A DNA stretch of 64,000 nucleotides, from the NCBI GenBank assembly GCA_964389305.1, contig CAYMEK010000006.1:1-64000 (forward strand), in the 5' to 3' direction. Shown here piece after piece: positions 39,364 to 47,628 of the stretch. The notes under the pieces are model-generated. The model was not told the DNA's origin. It saw only the letters and a list, made by a program, of their open reading frames with translations, and ran no database searches. Both the position numbers and the translations under genes were made by a program. The number at the start of each line of letters is the position of its first letter. Position 1 is the stretch's first letter. This stretch comes from CAYMEK01 sp964389305. GTDB lineage: Bacteria; Spirochaetota; Spirochaetia; SZUA-6; DRHE01.

Positions 39364-41136
39364 ATGGCAAAAACTGAGGGAGAACCGCTACTGGACCCGG
39401 AAGAAGAAGATACATCCTTGGAATCCGAAGAGATCGCCCTCTCCGACAGCGAGCTGGACAACGTACTGCAAAGTGCCGAAGTGACCGATGAGTTCAGTGC
39501 CGAGGATGCGGAGAACCTGGAACAGTACGGTGTGTGGGTAAAAGCTGAACCTCAAGACGTTGAAGAACAGGCGCAAGAAAATACGGGCTTTGAGCTGTCC
39601 GACCTGGAGTCCGGCGACGAATCCGCGCTTACAGAGGAGGAAGAGCAACTGCTGGGAGAGCTGGAAGAGGAAAGCAATTCCGAACTCGGCGATTTGTCGG
39701 GATTGGAAGAGGATCTGGAAGAGCTGGGAAAGGGAGGCGAGTTTGCCGATGCCGAGGAGGAGGAAGAGCTGACCGTTGAAGATCTCGACGTCGACCTGGA
39801 TGAGCTCGAGCAGGATACGCTGGAGGCCGGGGATGAGGAGGGGGAACTGGAGGGTGTCACCGAGCTGGGCTTGGAGGGAAGCGAAGAAGTGGAGCAGCTC
39901 GGAGTCGACCTGGACAGGGAGGCCGAGATCGAAGTTCCCTTGTCCGACAGTGCGGTCGTGGAAGAGCACTACGAGGATCTCGCTTCCATAGAGGGGGTTC
40001 CTTCCACCCCGGGACAGGCCCCTCCGAAGGCTTCGTCGGACATTCTGGAAAAAATCGAAAGAGATCTTAATCAGATCAAAGCCGAAATACAGAGTCTGAA
40101 GAATGAGCTGGCCGGTATTGGCAAGGCAAGGACGGCTGCAGGAAAGGTCGAGGTGAAGCCGGCGCCGTCAGATTCTGAGGGATTCTTTCAAAAGGGAGAG
40201 GACGAAACCATCGCTCTCACCGGTGACGAGCTGGACAACATTCTTAATACAGCGGACGTAACCGAAGAGATGGAAGGACCGGAGGAAACCCTGGAAGGCC
40301 TCGAGGAGGAGCTCCCGGAGCTCTCGGAGTTGGAGGAACAGGAAGAACCGCAGGGTGAACAGATCATGGAGCTCGGTTCGCTGGACCTGGAGGAGGAAGA
40401 AATCCCGGCTGCCGAGACGGAGGCTGAGGAAAAAGGGCTAGTCTCCGAAGAAGAAAAGAACATCAAGATTGAAATCGGTGAGAAGGGCGGTCCGGAGGAG
40501 GAACAGCCGGGCTTCGAAGAGCAGCCTGAGGAAGGGCTTGGTGAAATCTCACTGGAAGGTCTGGAAGAAGGACAGTTGGATGTCACCGAGGATCTGGAGC
40601 TCGGCGAAGAGGCGGAGCTGGAAGTCGGGACCGAAGAGCTGGAGGAGCTGAGCCTGGAGGAAGAGCCCTCCCTGGAGGACGAGACCGTCGAGCCGCTGAT
40701 GGAGGAAACCGGGGCCGGCGAAGAGGCGGAGCTGGAAGTCGGGACCGAAGAACTGGAGGAGCTGAGCCTGGAGGAGCTTCCCGAAATCGAGGCGGCTGAG
40801 GCCCTTAGCGAAGAGGAGACCGACGTTGAGGAGTTGGACGAGCTCGAGGCGGAAGAAGGAGAGCCGGCGGAGCTGGAGCTGGCGGTCGAGGATCTCGCTG
40901 TTCCCCAGGAATCGGCAGATCTCGAGATCGACGAGTTTCAGGAGGCCGGCGAATCGGAATCTCGTGGCGCTACGGAAGCTTTGCCCTCAGACCTGCAATC
41001 GGATGTCAAGTCCGTTCTCTCCTATCTGGATCAGCTTCTTGAGGCTCTTCCCGAAGATAAGATCAAAGAGTTCGCTCAATCGGAGTATTTCGGAATCTAC
41101 AAGAGACTTTTTGAAGAGCTTGGTCTGGGGGCCTAA
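39364..41136 (+). CDS. Highly acidic repeat protein of unknown function
   Basis: A 590-residue protein dominated by Glu and Leu. Two copies of a short motif, EIALSDSELDNVLQSAEVTDE near residue 22 (quoted in part: IALSDSELDNVL) and TIALTGDELDNILNTADVTEE near residue 280 (IALTGDELDNIL), suggest a duplicated peptide module. Between them is a coiled-coil stretch (ILEKIERDLNQIKAEIQSLK). A near-perfect tandem duplication occurs at about residues 414-433 and 452-471. The C-terminal 50 residues are different: a compact helical unit (VKSVLSYLDQLLEALPEDKI, then YFGIYKRLFEELGL). No signal peptide is seen. The stop overlaps the next ATG by one base. It may be a scaffold for the following genes; this is inference. 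Confidence 0.82.
   Translation: MAKTEGEPLLDPEEEDTSLESEEIALSDSELDNVLQSAEVTDEFSAEDAENLEQYGVWVKAEPQDVEEQAQENTGFELSDLESGDESALTEEEEQLLGELEEESNSELGDLSGLEEDLEELGKGGEFADAEEEEELTVEDLDVDLDELEQDTLEAGDEEGELEGVTELGLEGSEEVEQLGVDLDREAEIEVPLSDSAVVEEHYEDLASIEGVPSTPGQAPPKASSDILEKIERDLNQIKAEIQSLKNELAGIGKARTAAGKVEVKPAPSDSEGFFQKGEDETIALTGDELDNILNTADVTEEMEGPEETLEGLEEELPELSELEEQEEPQGEQIMELGSLDLEEEEIPAAETEAEEKGLVSEEEKNIKIEIGEKGGPEEEQPGFEEQPEEGLGEISLEGLEEGQLDVTEDLELGEEAELEVGTEELEELSLEEEPSLEDETVEPLMEETGAGEEAELEVGTEELEELSLEELPEIEAAEALSEEETDVEELDELEAEEGEPAELELAVEDLAVPQESADLEIDEFQEAGESESRGATEALPSDLQSDVKSVLSYLDQLLEALPEDKIKEFAQSEYFGIYKRLFEELGLGA
40603..40775 (+). repeat. Internal direct repeat in the acidic protein gene
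   Basis: A stretch of about 59 bases at 40603-40661 recurs at 40717-40775 with a single visible mismatch (GAGCTG against GAACTG). The offset is 114 bases, 38 codons, so the frame is kept. Each copy encodes GEEAELEVGTEELEELSLEE. Confidence 0.85.
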
Positions 41137-42221
41137 TGGGTCTTTTCCAGCGGGCGCACTCGCTTCGGAGCGCGTCTGGCTCTGACCGGTCCAGCGCAGC
41201 AAAGGCCCGCGGCCTTCTCGCCCGGGGGCTGCAGTTCGTCCAAAAGGTTATACCCGCCACCGAGGAGTTGCCCGATACAACGGCTGAGGGAAGATTTGAA
41301 CCTGTAAAAGCGGCGCAGGATCTGTGGACCAGCCTGGATCGGCTGGACGGAGGGCTTGAATCGCCGGGTCAGTTCTTCCGTCTACTGGTACAGACACTCG
41401 AGCTGAAGCGGGCCGCCGTGCTTCTATTCGATCCTGCACGTCTGGTTTTCGCCCCTTGGGCAATCCAAGGATTCGACCAAACGACCAATCGCAGGCTTCG
41501 TATTGCCATGTGCGCGAACGAGGCTATAAACCGGCTGGCCGCCGGGGACGTTTTACTGCTGCACGGTGCCGGCGAGCTCAAGGATTTCCGGCAATATTTT
41601 TCTTTCCGGGAATCGGCCGCTCTGCAGGAGCTGCTGCTTGTCCCTTTTATTCAGGAAAACCGGTTCATGGGTATGCTCCTGGTTGCCGAAAGAGAAGGCG
41701 GCTTGGAACAAAACAACCTGCGGATGTACGAAGAGCTCTCCGGCCGCGCTGCTGCCCTTTTCTACCGTACCAGAGAGCGCATTCTGGAAGCGGCTAAGCG
41801 AGGATTGCCGGAAAAGACGGAAACACTCAAGGAGCGGGTACGGGCTGCGGCTCAATTCAGTCGGGAAAGAGGTATCGGGCTGATTATGATACGTTTTTCC
41901 ACCGCCAGGATTGCGCAGCGTATCCTGAAACGAAACCCCTACATCGATTCCTTTCGGCTTCACGAAGACATCTTTCGGGTCGTTCTTTCCCTCTTCCAAT
42001 CCCTGGGATCCGTATTCCAGATAGACCAGGAACGATTGCTGGCCGTAATCGGCAGCATGCGTAACGGGGATCCGGATCTGCTGCTCTACAATCTCAAAGG
42101 CACGTTAAAAAGGCTATTCCATGAGCTTGCCGATGAGGAACAAATAGAGCTTGAAGAAGAGTATCGGAGCTCGGGCGAAGGCATCGAAGATGCGCTCACC
42201 TACCTGGCCGAGCTTGTTTGA
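41136..42221 (+). CDS. Possible GAF-domain-like protein
   Basis: A 361-residue protein whose middle (about residues 75-225) has a GAF-like pattern: SPGQFFRLLVQTLELKRAAVLLFD, then SAALQELLLVPFIQENRFMG and MLLVAEREGGL, followed by helices. The C-terminal part (GIGLIMIRFSTARIAQRILK and VFQIDQERLLAVIG) resembles a very degenerate nucleotide-cyclase-type fold, without a GGDEF motif. No membrane segment is seen. Its ATG overlaps the stop of the acidic protein by one base, and its TGA overlaps the next ATG (TGATG). The role is unknown; ligand sensing is one possibility. Confidence 0.72.
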   Translation: MGLFQRAHSLRSASGSDRSSAAKARGLLARGLQFVQKVIPATEELPDTTAEGRFEPVKAAQDLWTSLDRLDGGLESPGQFFRLLVQTLELKRAAVLLFDPARLVFAPWAIQGFDQTTNRRLRIAMCANEAINRLAAGDVLLLHGAGELKDFRQYFSFRESAALQELLLVPFIQENRFMGMLLVAEREGGLEQNNLRMYEELSGRAAALFYRTRERILEAAKRGLPEKTETLKERVRAAAQFSRERGIGLIMIRFSTARIAQRILKRNPYIDSFRLHEDIFRVVLSLFQSLGSVFQIDQERLLAVIGSMRNGDPDLLLYNLKGTLKRLFHELADEEQIELEEEYRSSGEGIEDALTYLAELV

Positions 42222-43828
42222 TGCTTGAACTCGAGTTTTCTCAGAGTGGAAAACATACAGTCAACCTGAAGGGTCTATACCTGCACTCTCGCTACGACCC
42301 GGAGCGGGAATCCAGACGTTTCGTCGCCGGGGCGATCGGAAGGCGTAGTCCTTCAGTTATCGTGCTCCTGGGCGCCGGACTGGGATACGTTATCAAAGAG
42401 CTGCGGCAGCGGTTTCCGGCCGCCAAAGTACTGCCCGTTTTCTACGATCGGGCAATCTTCTCCGCCTGCCGGAGTCGGGTATTCCTGCCCGTATTCTGGC
42501 ATCCGGCCCGGTCCGAGCCGCTGATAGCGTTTCTGCGCGCCAACGTCCACGAGCTGGAAGCCGAAGGATTGGCTGTTATCGAATGGCCGCCCAGCTCCCG
42601 CATCTACGCAGTCCGCTCACTGCAGGCCAACCGTGCCGTCAACCAGCTACTCAAGGAGCTGCGGGGCAGCCTGGCAACCACATCGGCATTGGGCAGACGC
42701 TGGCTGAAGAATAGCTTTATCAATTTCGCAGGCCTGGAAAGATTGTTCCCCCTGCCTCCTGCCGGTTTGGACAAACCGATAGTTATCGCAGCTTCCGGAC
42801 CTTCACTGGCCGAGTCGGTGAAGCTCATCCGCCTTCATCGCAGCGGCATCAATCTGTGGGCTCTGCCCTCCTCACTCCTTTTCCTGCTGGAAAACGGGCT
42901 GACGCCGGACCTGACGGTCCTTACCGATCCCGCTTACTATGCCTTCACTCACCTGCGCTGCGCGGCAAACCGCAGTCTGCATCTGGCTATGCCCCTGTCC
43001 GCCGCCGCCGGGGCCTGGCGTCTAGGAGCCAGGGTATCGGTGCTCAACCAGGGAACTCTTTTCGAGCGGGCTCTTCTGGCCGGAACGGGAATCAAAGCCC
43101 CAACCATCCCGCCTCAGGGCACGGTAGCGGCTTCGGCCATGGAGCTGGCCGTACGCTCAGGGAGCGAACCGATCATCTTCGCCGGGCTTGATTTCTGCTT
43201 TCGGGACATTCTTTCCCATGTCCGCCCCAACAGCTTCGAGCACTGGCTGTTGCCCGCAGAACAGCGCCTCTGTCCCATGTATCATCTCATTTTCTCTCGG
43301 GCTGCGGAGCTTGCGAATCGCAGATCGAAGCAGGAGCGCGGTAATCTAGCCCTGACTACCTATGCAGGGTGGTTTGCGAACCTGAACGGCCGTACCGGCC
43401 GCCGGGTTGCCAGGCTACATCCCTCGGAGGTGGAATTGCCCGATATGCCGGAGATCGACGCGTCGCAGTTTACCGAGCTGGCAGGGCGGCAACGGCGGGA
43501 GCCGCCCCAGGGACCCGAGCCCGAGGCCGTGCCCGCGGCCGGCCAGCCGGAGCGCGCAGAGAGGCTTAAAATCGCCCTTAACCTGCTGCAAGGCTGGATT
43601 CGTCGGGCGCAGCAGATCCGGCAGGGAATTCGACGTACCGGGAAGCTGGATGAGTTCTTGAATGATTCCGAACAGCTCTCGCTGAGTTACTTCTGCGATG
43701 CCGCAGCCGTAGTCGAAATGCGTAGAATCCTCCGTCTCAAGGGAGAGACTGCGGCTGCCGGACGTGTACAGTGCATGCTCGAGCGACAAAGCGAACACCT
43801 CGCGGAGCTTGCGACAAAGCTCGCCTAA
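42221..43828 (+). CDS. DUF115 / motility accessory factor (Maf) family protein, copy 1
   Basis: About 535 residues. The DUF115 core is visible: VIVLLGAGLGYVIKELRQRF in the N-terminal region, then PIVIAASGPSLAESVKLI, LLENGLTPDLTVLTDPAYYAF and EPIIFAGLDFCF. Maf-type proteins are implicated in transferring nonulosonic acid sugars to flagellins, and the fold resembles sialyltransferases. The ATG at 42221 shares its A with the preceding TGA; a TTG at 42218 is an alternative. It is followed after six bases by a second DUF115 gene. The C-terminal part (about residues 415-535) is helical, with a Pro/Glu-rich linker. Confidence 0.85.
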   Translation: MLELEFSQSGKHTVNLKGLYLHSRYDPERESRRFVAGAIGRRSPSVIVLLGAGLGYVIKELRQRFPAAKVLPVFYDRAIFSACRSRVFLPVFWHPARSEPLIAFLRANVHELEAEGLAVIEWPPSSRIYAVRSLQANRAVNQLLKELRGSLATTSALGRRWLKNSFINFAGLERLFPLPPAGLDKPIVIAASGPSLAESVKLIRLHRSGINLWALPSSLLFLLENGLTPDLTVLTDPAYYAFTHLRCAANRSLHLAMPLSAAAGAWRLGARVSVLNQGTLFERALLAGTGIKAPTIPPQGTVAASAMELAVRSGSEPIIFAGLDFCFRDILSHVRPNSFEHWLLPAEQRLCPMYHLIFSRAAELANRRSKQERGNLALTTYAGWFANLNGRTGRRVARLHPSEVELPDMPEIDASQFTELAGRQRREPPQGPEPEAVPAAGQPERAERLKIALNLLQGWIRRAQQIRQGIRRTGKLDEFLNDSEQLSLSYFCDAAAVVEMRRILRLKGETAAAGRVQCMLERQSEHLAELATKLA

Positions 43829-43834
43829 AAGCGT

Positions 43835-45496
43835 ATGAGTTCACCCTCGATCCTGGAACGAAACCTCCTGGCCCTTTCGGCAAATCACCCCCAACTCGGT
43901 GGGTTGATCAGCGGAACCGATCCGGCCAAAAACGTGGTTTTCCTGGCCAGTCGAACCGGTGCGCCGGTGCCGGCTATCAAGACTTGCGGACGTCCGATCC
44001 AGATGCATTCGGTGATCGACCCCATGAAGGAAGGACAGCGCTATTTCCAGAGCTTCGGCGGCGCCGGCTACCTGGTGTTTCTCGGCCTAGGCGGCGGCTA
44101 CCAGGTTCTGCCCTTCCTGGACGCCGCCGAAGTCTCGCGCATCGTCATCGTGGAGAAAGATCCTGCTTTCCTGCGTTCCGCGATCGAGAGGATCGATCTG
44201 CGACCCATACTGCTCGATCCCCGGGTACGGTTTCTGGTGAATCAGGAACCGCGCTGGATTGAAAATTTCTTGCTCTCCGACTACCTGCCCGCCATCTACG
44301 GAGACCTGAGAACCGTTCCCCTGAGGCCCAGCATCGAGGCTGAAACACAGTACTACCACAACCTGATAGGCACCATCCAGGGAGTAATCGGCATGGTGGC
44401 CGATGATTACACGGTCCAGGCGCAGTTCGGCAAGAAATGGTTCGTCAATACCCTGGCCAATCTACCCGCTGTGGAAACCTCGACCGTGACCGTGAAGCCG
44501 GTGCACCGGGCCTTCATTACCGGCGCCGGGCCTTCACTGGAACAGCAGATCGAGAAGCTGGAAGGCATGCGGGAAAGCGGTTTCCTTATCGCCTCCGACA
44601 CGTCTCTTCCCGCCCTGCTGAGCTACGGTCTGAGCCCCGATCTGGTGCTATCCATCGACTGCCAGCTCGTCAGCTATCATCACTTTCTCCAGGGCTTGCC
44701 CGCCGGGATTCCTCTACTTCTCGATCTCGCCTCGCCGCCGGTTCTAACCCGGCTGCCTGCCAGAACGGCTTTCTTCTCGAGCAATCACCCACTGTCCCTG
44801 TACCTGAGCAGTCGCTGGCGCCCCCTGCCCTTCATAGACACATCGGGTGGCAATGTGTGCCACGCGGCCGTGTCGCTGGCTCAGTTTCTGGGTGCCCGCG
44901 AGATCTACCTCCTGGGGACCGATTTCTCCTATCCTGAGGGCAAAGCCTACTGCCGGGGCACCTATCTATTCCCTCTCTTTGCTTCGCTGGAACAGCGTCT
45001 CGCGCCCCTAGAAAGCTTGTTTCTTTCCTTTATCCTCAAGAATCAGAACATCATCAAGGAAAGAATCGACGGCGCGCTGCGCTACACCACCAAACCTCTC
45101 ATCGGCTACAGGGATCGGCTGGAGAGATACCTGCAATTCTCCGCTGCTACCGTTATCCCCCTGCCGGGAAAGGGAGTTCCGCTGCGCCTTGCCGAGCGAA
45201 AAGAAGTCGAAGCCCCGAAAGGCCGACTGCTGGCTGCGGGGGCTCCCGTGTCGGATTGGCGCAGCTTCCTGGAGCAATATCTGGAAGGGCTGAAGTCCCT
45301 ACCGTTGCCCACCTCGCCGGTCAGCAGGTATCTGTTCGAGTTGCCCGAAGAGCAGCGTTCTCTGTGGGTTACCCTTTATCCGGCCGCTGCCGCCTTCAGG
45401 GAACACGATCCGCAAGACCAAACCCGGGAGCACCGACTCCTTCGCCAGGTTCGGGACTGGTCTATTTCTGTGGCAGGCCGTTTTCTGGATAGATGA
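43835..45496 (+). CDS. DUF115 / motility accessory factor (Maf) family protein, copy 2
   Basis: A 553-residue DUF115 protein with better-preserved motifs than copy 1: YLVFLGLGGGYQVLPFL, IVIVEKDPAFLRSAIER, HRAFITGAGPSLEQQIEKLE, LLSYGLSPDLVLSIDCQLVS, FIDTSGGNVCHAAVSLA and IYLLGTDFSYPEGKAYC. It lies six bases after copy 1, so the pair is certainly one operon. The inferred role is sugar transfer to a flagellar or surface protein. The last 35 bases overlap the convergent MEMO1 gene. The two copies share order of motifs but are strongly diverged. Confidence 0.9.
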   Translation: MSSPSILERNLLALSANHPQLGGLISGTDPAKNVVFLASRTGAPVPAIKTCGRPIQMHSVIDPMKEGQRYFQSFGGAGYLVFLGLGGGYQVLPFLDAAEVSRIVIVEKDPAFLRSAIERIDLRPILLDPRVRFLVNQEPRWIENFLLSDYLPAIYGDLRTVPLRPSIEAETQYYHNLIGTIQGVIGMVADDYTVQAQFGKKWFVNTLANLPAVETSTVTVKPVHRAFITGAGPSLEQQIEKLEGMRESGFLIASDTSLPALLSYGLSPDLVLSIDCQLVSYHHFLQGLPAGIPLLLDLASPPVLTRLPARTAFFSSNHPLSLYLSSRWRPLPFIDTSGGNVCHAAVSLAQFLGAREIYLLGTDFSYPEGKAYCRGTYLFPLFASLEQRLAPLESLFLSFILKNQNIIKERIDGALRYTTKPLIGYRDRLERYLQFSAATVIPLPGKGVPLRLAERKEVEAPKGRLLAAGAPVSDWRSFLEQYLEGLKSLPLPTSPVSRYLFELPEEQRSLWVTLYPAAAAFREHDPQDQTREHRLLRQVRDWSISVAGRFLDR

Positions 45497-46310
45497 TAGC
45501 GGCGTATCCTACGAAGGATTCGCCGGGATACACCTCGTAGCTCGTTTTGTATTCAAGCAGACCTCCCCGGGCTGACCCGCATTCTTGCGCAAAACGGGCC
45601 GCAGTTACGGCTGCACCCGCAGAGCATGCTGATTTCTCCTCAGCAGCCAGGGCCAGCACGTCGGTCAGCCTGAGATCCAGCAAAGCGTCTATAAAGCGCC
45701 TGTCGTTGACCTCTTTTACCCACTTTACGGCTTGCGGTCCGGAGCCATGAGGCGTAAATCCATAGTTGCTGCCGTAGTGGGTAAGATCCGTAGAACCGAT
45801 CACGGCCGTCTTTCTTTTCAGAAACCGGGCTGCTTCGAACACGGCTTCTCCGAGCCGCACGGCTTCTTCGGAAGGAGAAACCCTCAAAGCTACAGTCCGC
45901 GCCTGCGGGTAGAAGTACTTCAGGAAGGGCATTTGGACCTCGACGGTGTTGTCTGCGTAGTGATCCTCTCGCAGTGTAACGGATCCCTGCAGCCTCTCGA
46001 GCAGCGGTTGGTCGGCCTCGATTACTCCGAGCGGTGTCTCGTAGCCTTCTTCGAAAGCCGCCAGCACACCGGAATGTGGAGCCAGGTGTCCGCCTACAAC
46101 CACTACGGTTTCTGTATCTGCCGGCAAACTGCGCCACACCCTGCAGGCCAGCAGGCCGGAGAAAGTCCAACCGGCGTGAGGAGCTATACCTGCCCACGCC
46201 GCAACCGGAGCGCCCTTCAATTCGCTCAGGAATCTCTCAATTTCCCGGCCTGTCTGATTCCGCCCGGCCGGATACCATCCCGGCGGCAAGCTACGCGCAC
46301 GGACCTTCAT
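45462..46310 (-). CDS. MEMO1 family protein (AmmeMemoRadiSam system protein B-like)
   Basis: A 282-residue member of the MEMO1 family, related to class III extradiol dioxygenases. The motifs IAPHAGWTFSGLLA, VVGGHLAPHSGVLA, DNTVEVQMPFLKYF and GSTDLTHYG are present, with the histidines that would bind a metal. In many genomes it is found with an AMMECR1 protein and a radical SAM partner; neither is adjacent here. The biochemical function is unknown. It converges on the second DUF115 gene with a 35-base overlap. Confidence 0.92.
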   Translation of the reverse strand: MKVRARSLPPGWYPAGRNQTGREIERFLSELKGAPVAAWAGIAPHAGWTFSGLLACRVWRSLPADTETVVVVGGHLAPHSGVLAAFEEGYETPLGVIEADQPLLERLQGSVTLREDHYADNTVEVQMPFLKYFYPQARTVALRVSPSEEAVRLGEAVFEAARFLKRKTAVIGSTDLTHYGSNYGFTPHGSGPQAVKWVKEVNDRRFIDALLDLRLTDVLALAAEEKSACSAGAAVTAARFAQECGSARGGLLEYKTSYEVYPGESFVGYAAIIYPENGLPQK

Positions 46311-46336
46311 CCTGTGCCTCCTCCACCTAAAAAGAG

Positions 46337-46365
46337 TATACTTCTCTTCACGATCTGCCTATAAT
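46337..46365 (+). promoter_or_regulatory. Candidate promoter at the start of the 46375 gene, leaderless
   Basis: TATAAT (46360-46365) is a perfect -10 hexamer; TATACT lies 17 bases upstream (46337-46342) as a weak -35. The transcript would begin about two to four bases before ATG 46375, and no Shine-Dalgarno sequence is present. Confidence 0.45.
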
Positions 46366-46374
46366 AATAATAAG

Positions 46375-47571
46375 ATGAACCGGAGGATCCTCAATTTTTA
46401 TTATATCATAAGCATTGCTTTTCTTCTATTTGTTCTGATCTTCACAGCCGTTCGTCTCAAAATAACCATAGATGCTAATCGGAATGCGGCAAAAAAAGCG
46501 CTGGAAGAGCTGAAAATTTCCGCGCTTTCCGTATACCTCGCCGAAGGTACGTTCGATTCCGAATACTTTAAAAATACCATGAGGGACAGCTACCGGAAAA
46601 CGGACGGCCTGGAAATGCTGGTCATATACTCCTCGCGTGAAGGTATCCTGTACCTGATCGCCCGGGACCGGCGTTACCTCGCCGCCGGCCCCGGACCGGG
46701 AGCAGATGCGATTTGGCGGGGGGTTCCGGAATACACGCTGCGCCCGCTTTATGAGAGCCTCTATACGCTGCCTTTTGGCCCGGCTGCGGGCAAAGACTTG
46801 TATATAGATGGTATCTTTCTGGACATTCACAAGGGCGAAGTCCATTCTCTCCTGAGGGAGATCTTCTACCTGGTTCTCGTCTACCTGCTGATTGCGGCGG
46901 TTTTTCTGCTGTCCGCGGCGACCGGAAGAGAGGCGGAGGCCCGTACGGTGGTTCCGCGGAACCCTGCTCGCCTACCCGCCCAAGTGGTCCGGGAGCCTCC
47001 CGCGCCAGGCGTCTCGCGACCAGTCGCCAGAGGACAAGCCGGAGAGGAATACGGGTCCGGCGGGAACGGTCTTTTCTCACCCCGAACCGGTCTGGGCTGG
47101 ATCGAATATCTGCAGCAACGTCTAGGCTCGGAATTGGAGCGCGCCGCTGCTGCGGACCAGGACCTGGCTCTCCTGCTGGTCGGATCGGCCTCTCTGTCCG
47201 GCACCGACTACGAGCTCCTGGCGAAGTACCTCCTGGAAAGCTTTCCCTTCCGCGATCTGGCGTTCGAGTACGACCCGGGCTCCGTGGCGGTAATCCTTCC
47301 AGACAAGGATCTGGACCTGGGTTTGCAGGAGGCTCGTCATTTCCAGAACAGGCTGCGAGCAATATCCTGGTCTGGCGCAGCCCGGCCAGCAATGGGATTG
47401 AGTGCGCGTAACGGCCGCCTGGTCAGCCCCAACCGGCTGCTCAAAGAGGCAGCTCAGGCCCTCAAGCAGGCCGAGGGCGAGAATGACGGGCGGATTGTGG
47501 CCTTTCGCGCGGACCCTGACAGGTACAGGCAGCAGGTTGCCCGCAGGGTGAAGCGCGCACACCTCCCATAG
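46375..47571 (+). CDS. Membrane protein with degenerate GGDEF-like domain
   Basis: A 398-residue protein. Transmembrane segments at about residues 8-27 and 160-180 flank an extracytoplasmic region of about 130 residues (a sensor-like domain). After a Pro/Arg-rich linker, residues about 245-385 follow the secondary-structure pattern of a GGDEF domain: GWIEYLQQRLGSELERAAAA, LALLLVGSASL, FEYDPGSVAVILPDKDLDLG, a helix, then the short strand PAMGLSARNG and LLKEAAQALKQAEGE. The GG(D/E)EF active loop is replaced by EYDPGS, so it should not make c-di-GMP; it may be a receptor or a structural remnant. No clear ribosome-binding site precedes the ATG. Confidence 0.75.
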   Translation: MNRRILNFYYIISIAFLLFVLIFTAVRLKITIDANRNAAKKALEELKISALSVYLAEGTFDSEYFKNTMRDSYRKTDGLEMLVIYSSREGILYLIARDRRYLAAGPGPGADAIWRGVPEYTLRPLYESLYTLPFGPAAGKDLYIDGIFLDIHKGEVHSLLREIFYLVLVYLLIAAVFLLSAATGREAEARTVVPRNPARLPAQVVREPPAPGVSRPVARGQAGEEYGSGGNGLFSPRTGLGWIEYLQQRLGSELERAAAADQDLALLLVGSASLSGTDYELLAKYLLESFPFRDLAFEYDPGSVAVILPDKDLDLGLQEARHFQNRLRAISWSGAARPAMGLSARNGRLVSPNRLLKEAAQALKQAEGENDGRIVAFRADPDRYRQQVARRVKRAHLP

Positions 47572-47628
47572 ACAGGCGCCGGCCTCGGGCTCAGCCTGGG
47601 ACAGGCCCCAGGGTCCGGATCGAGAGAG

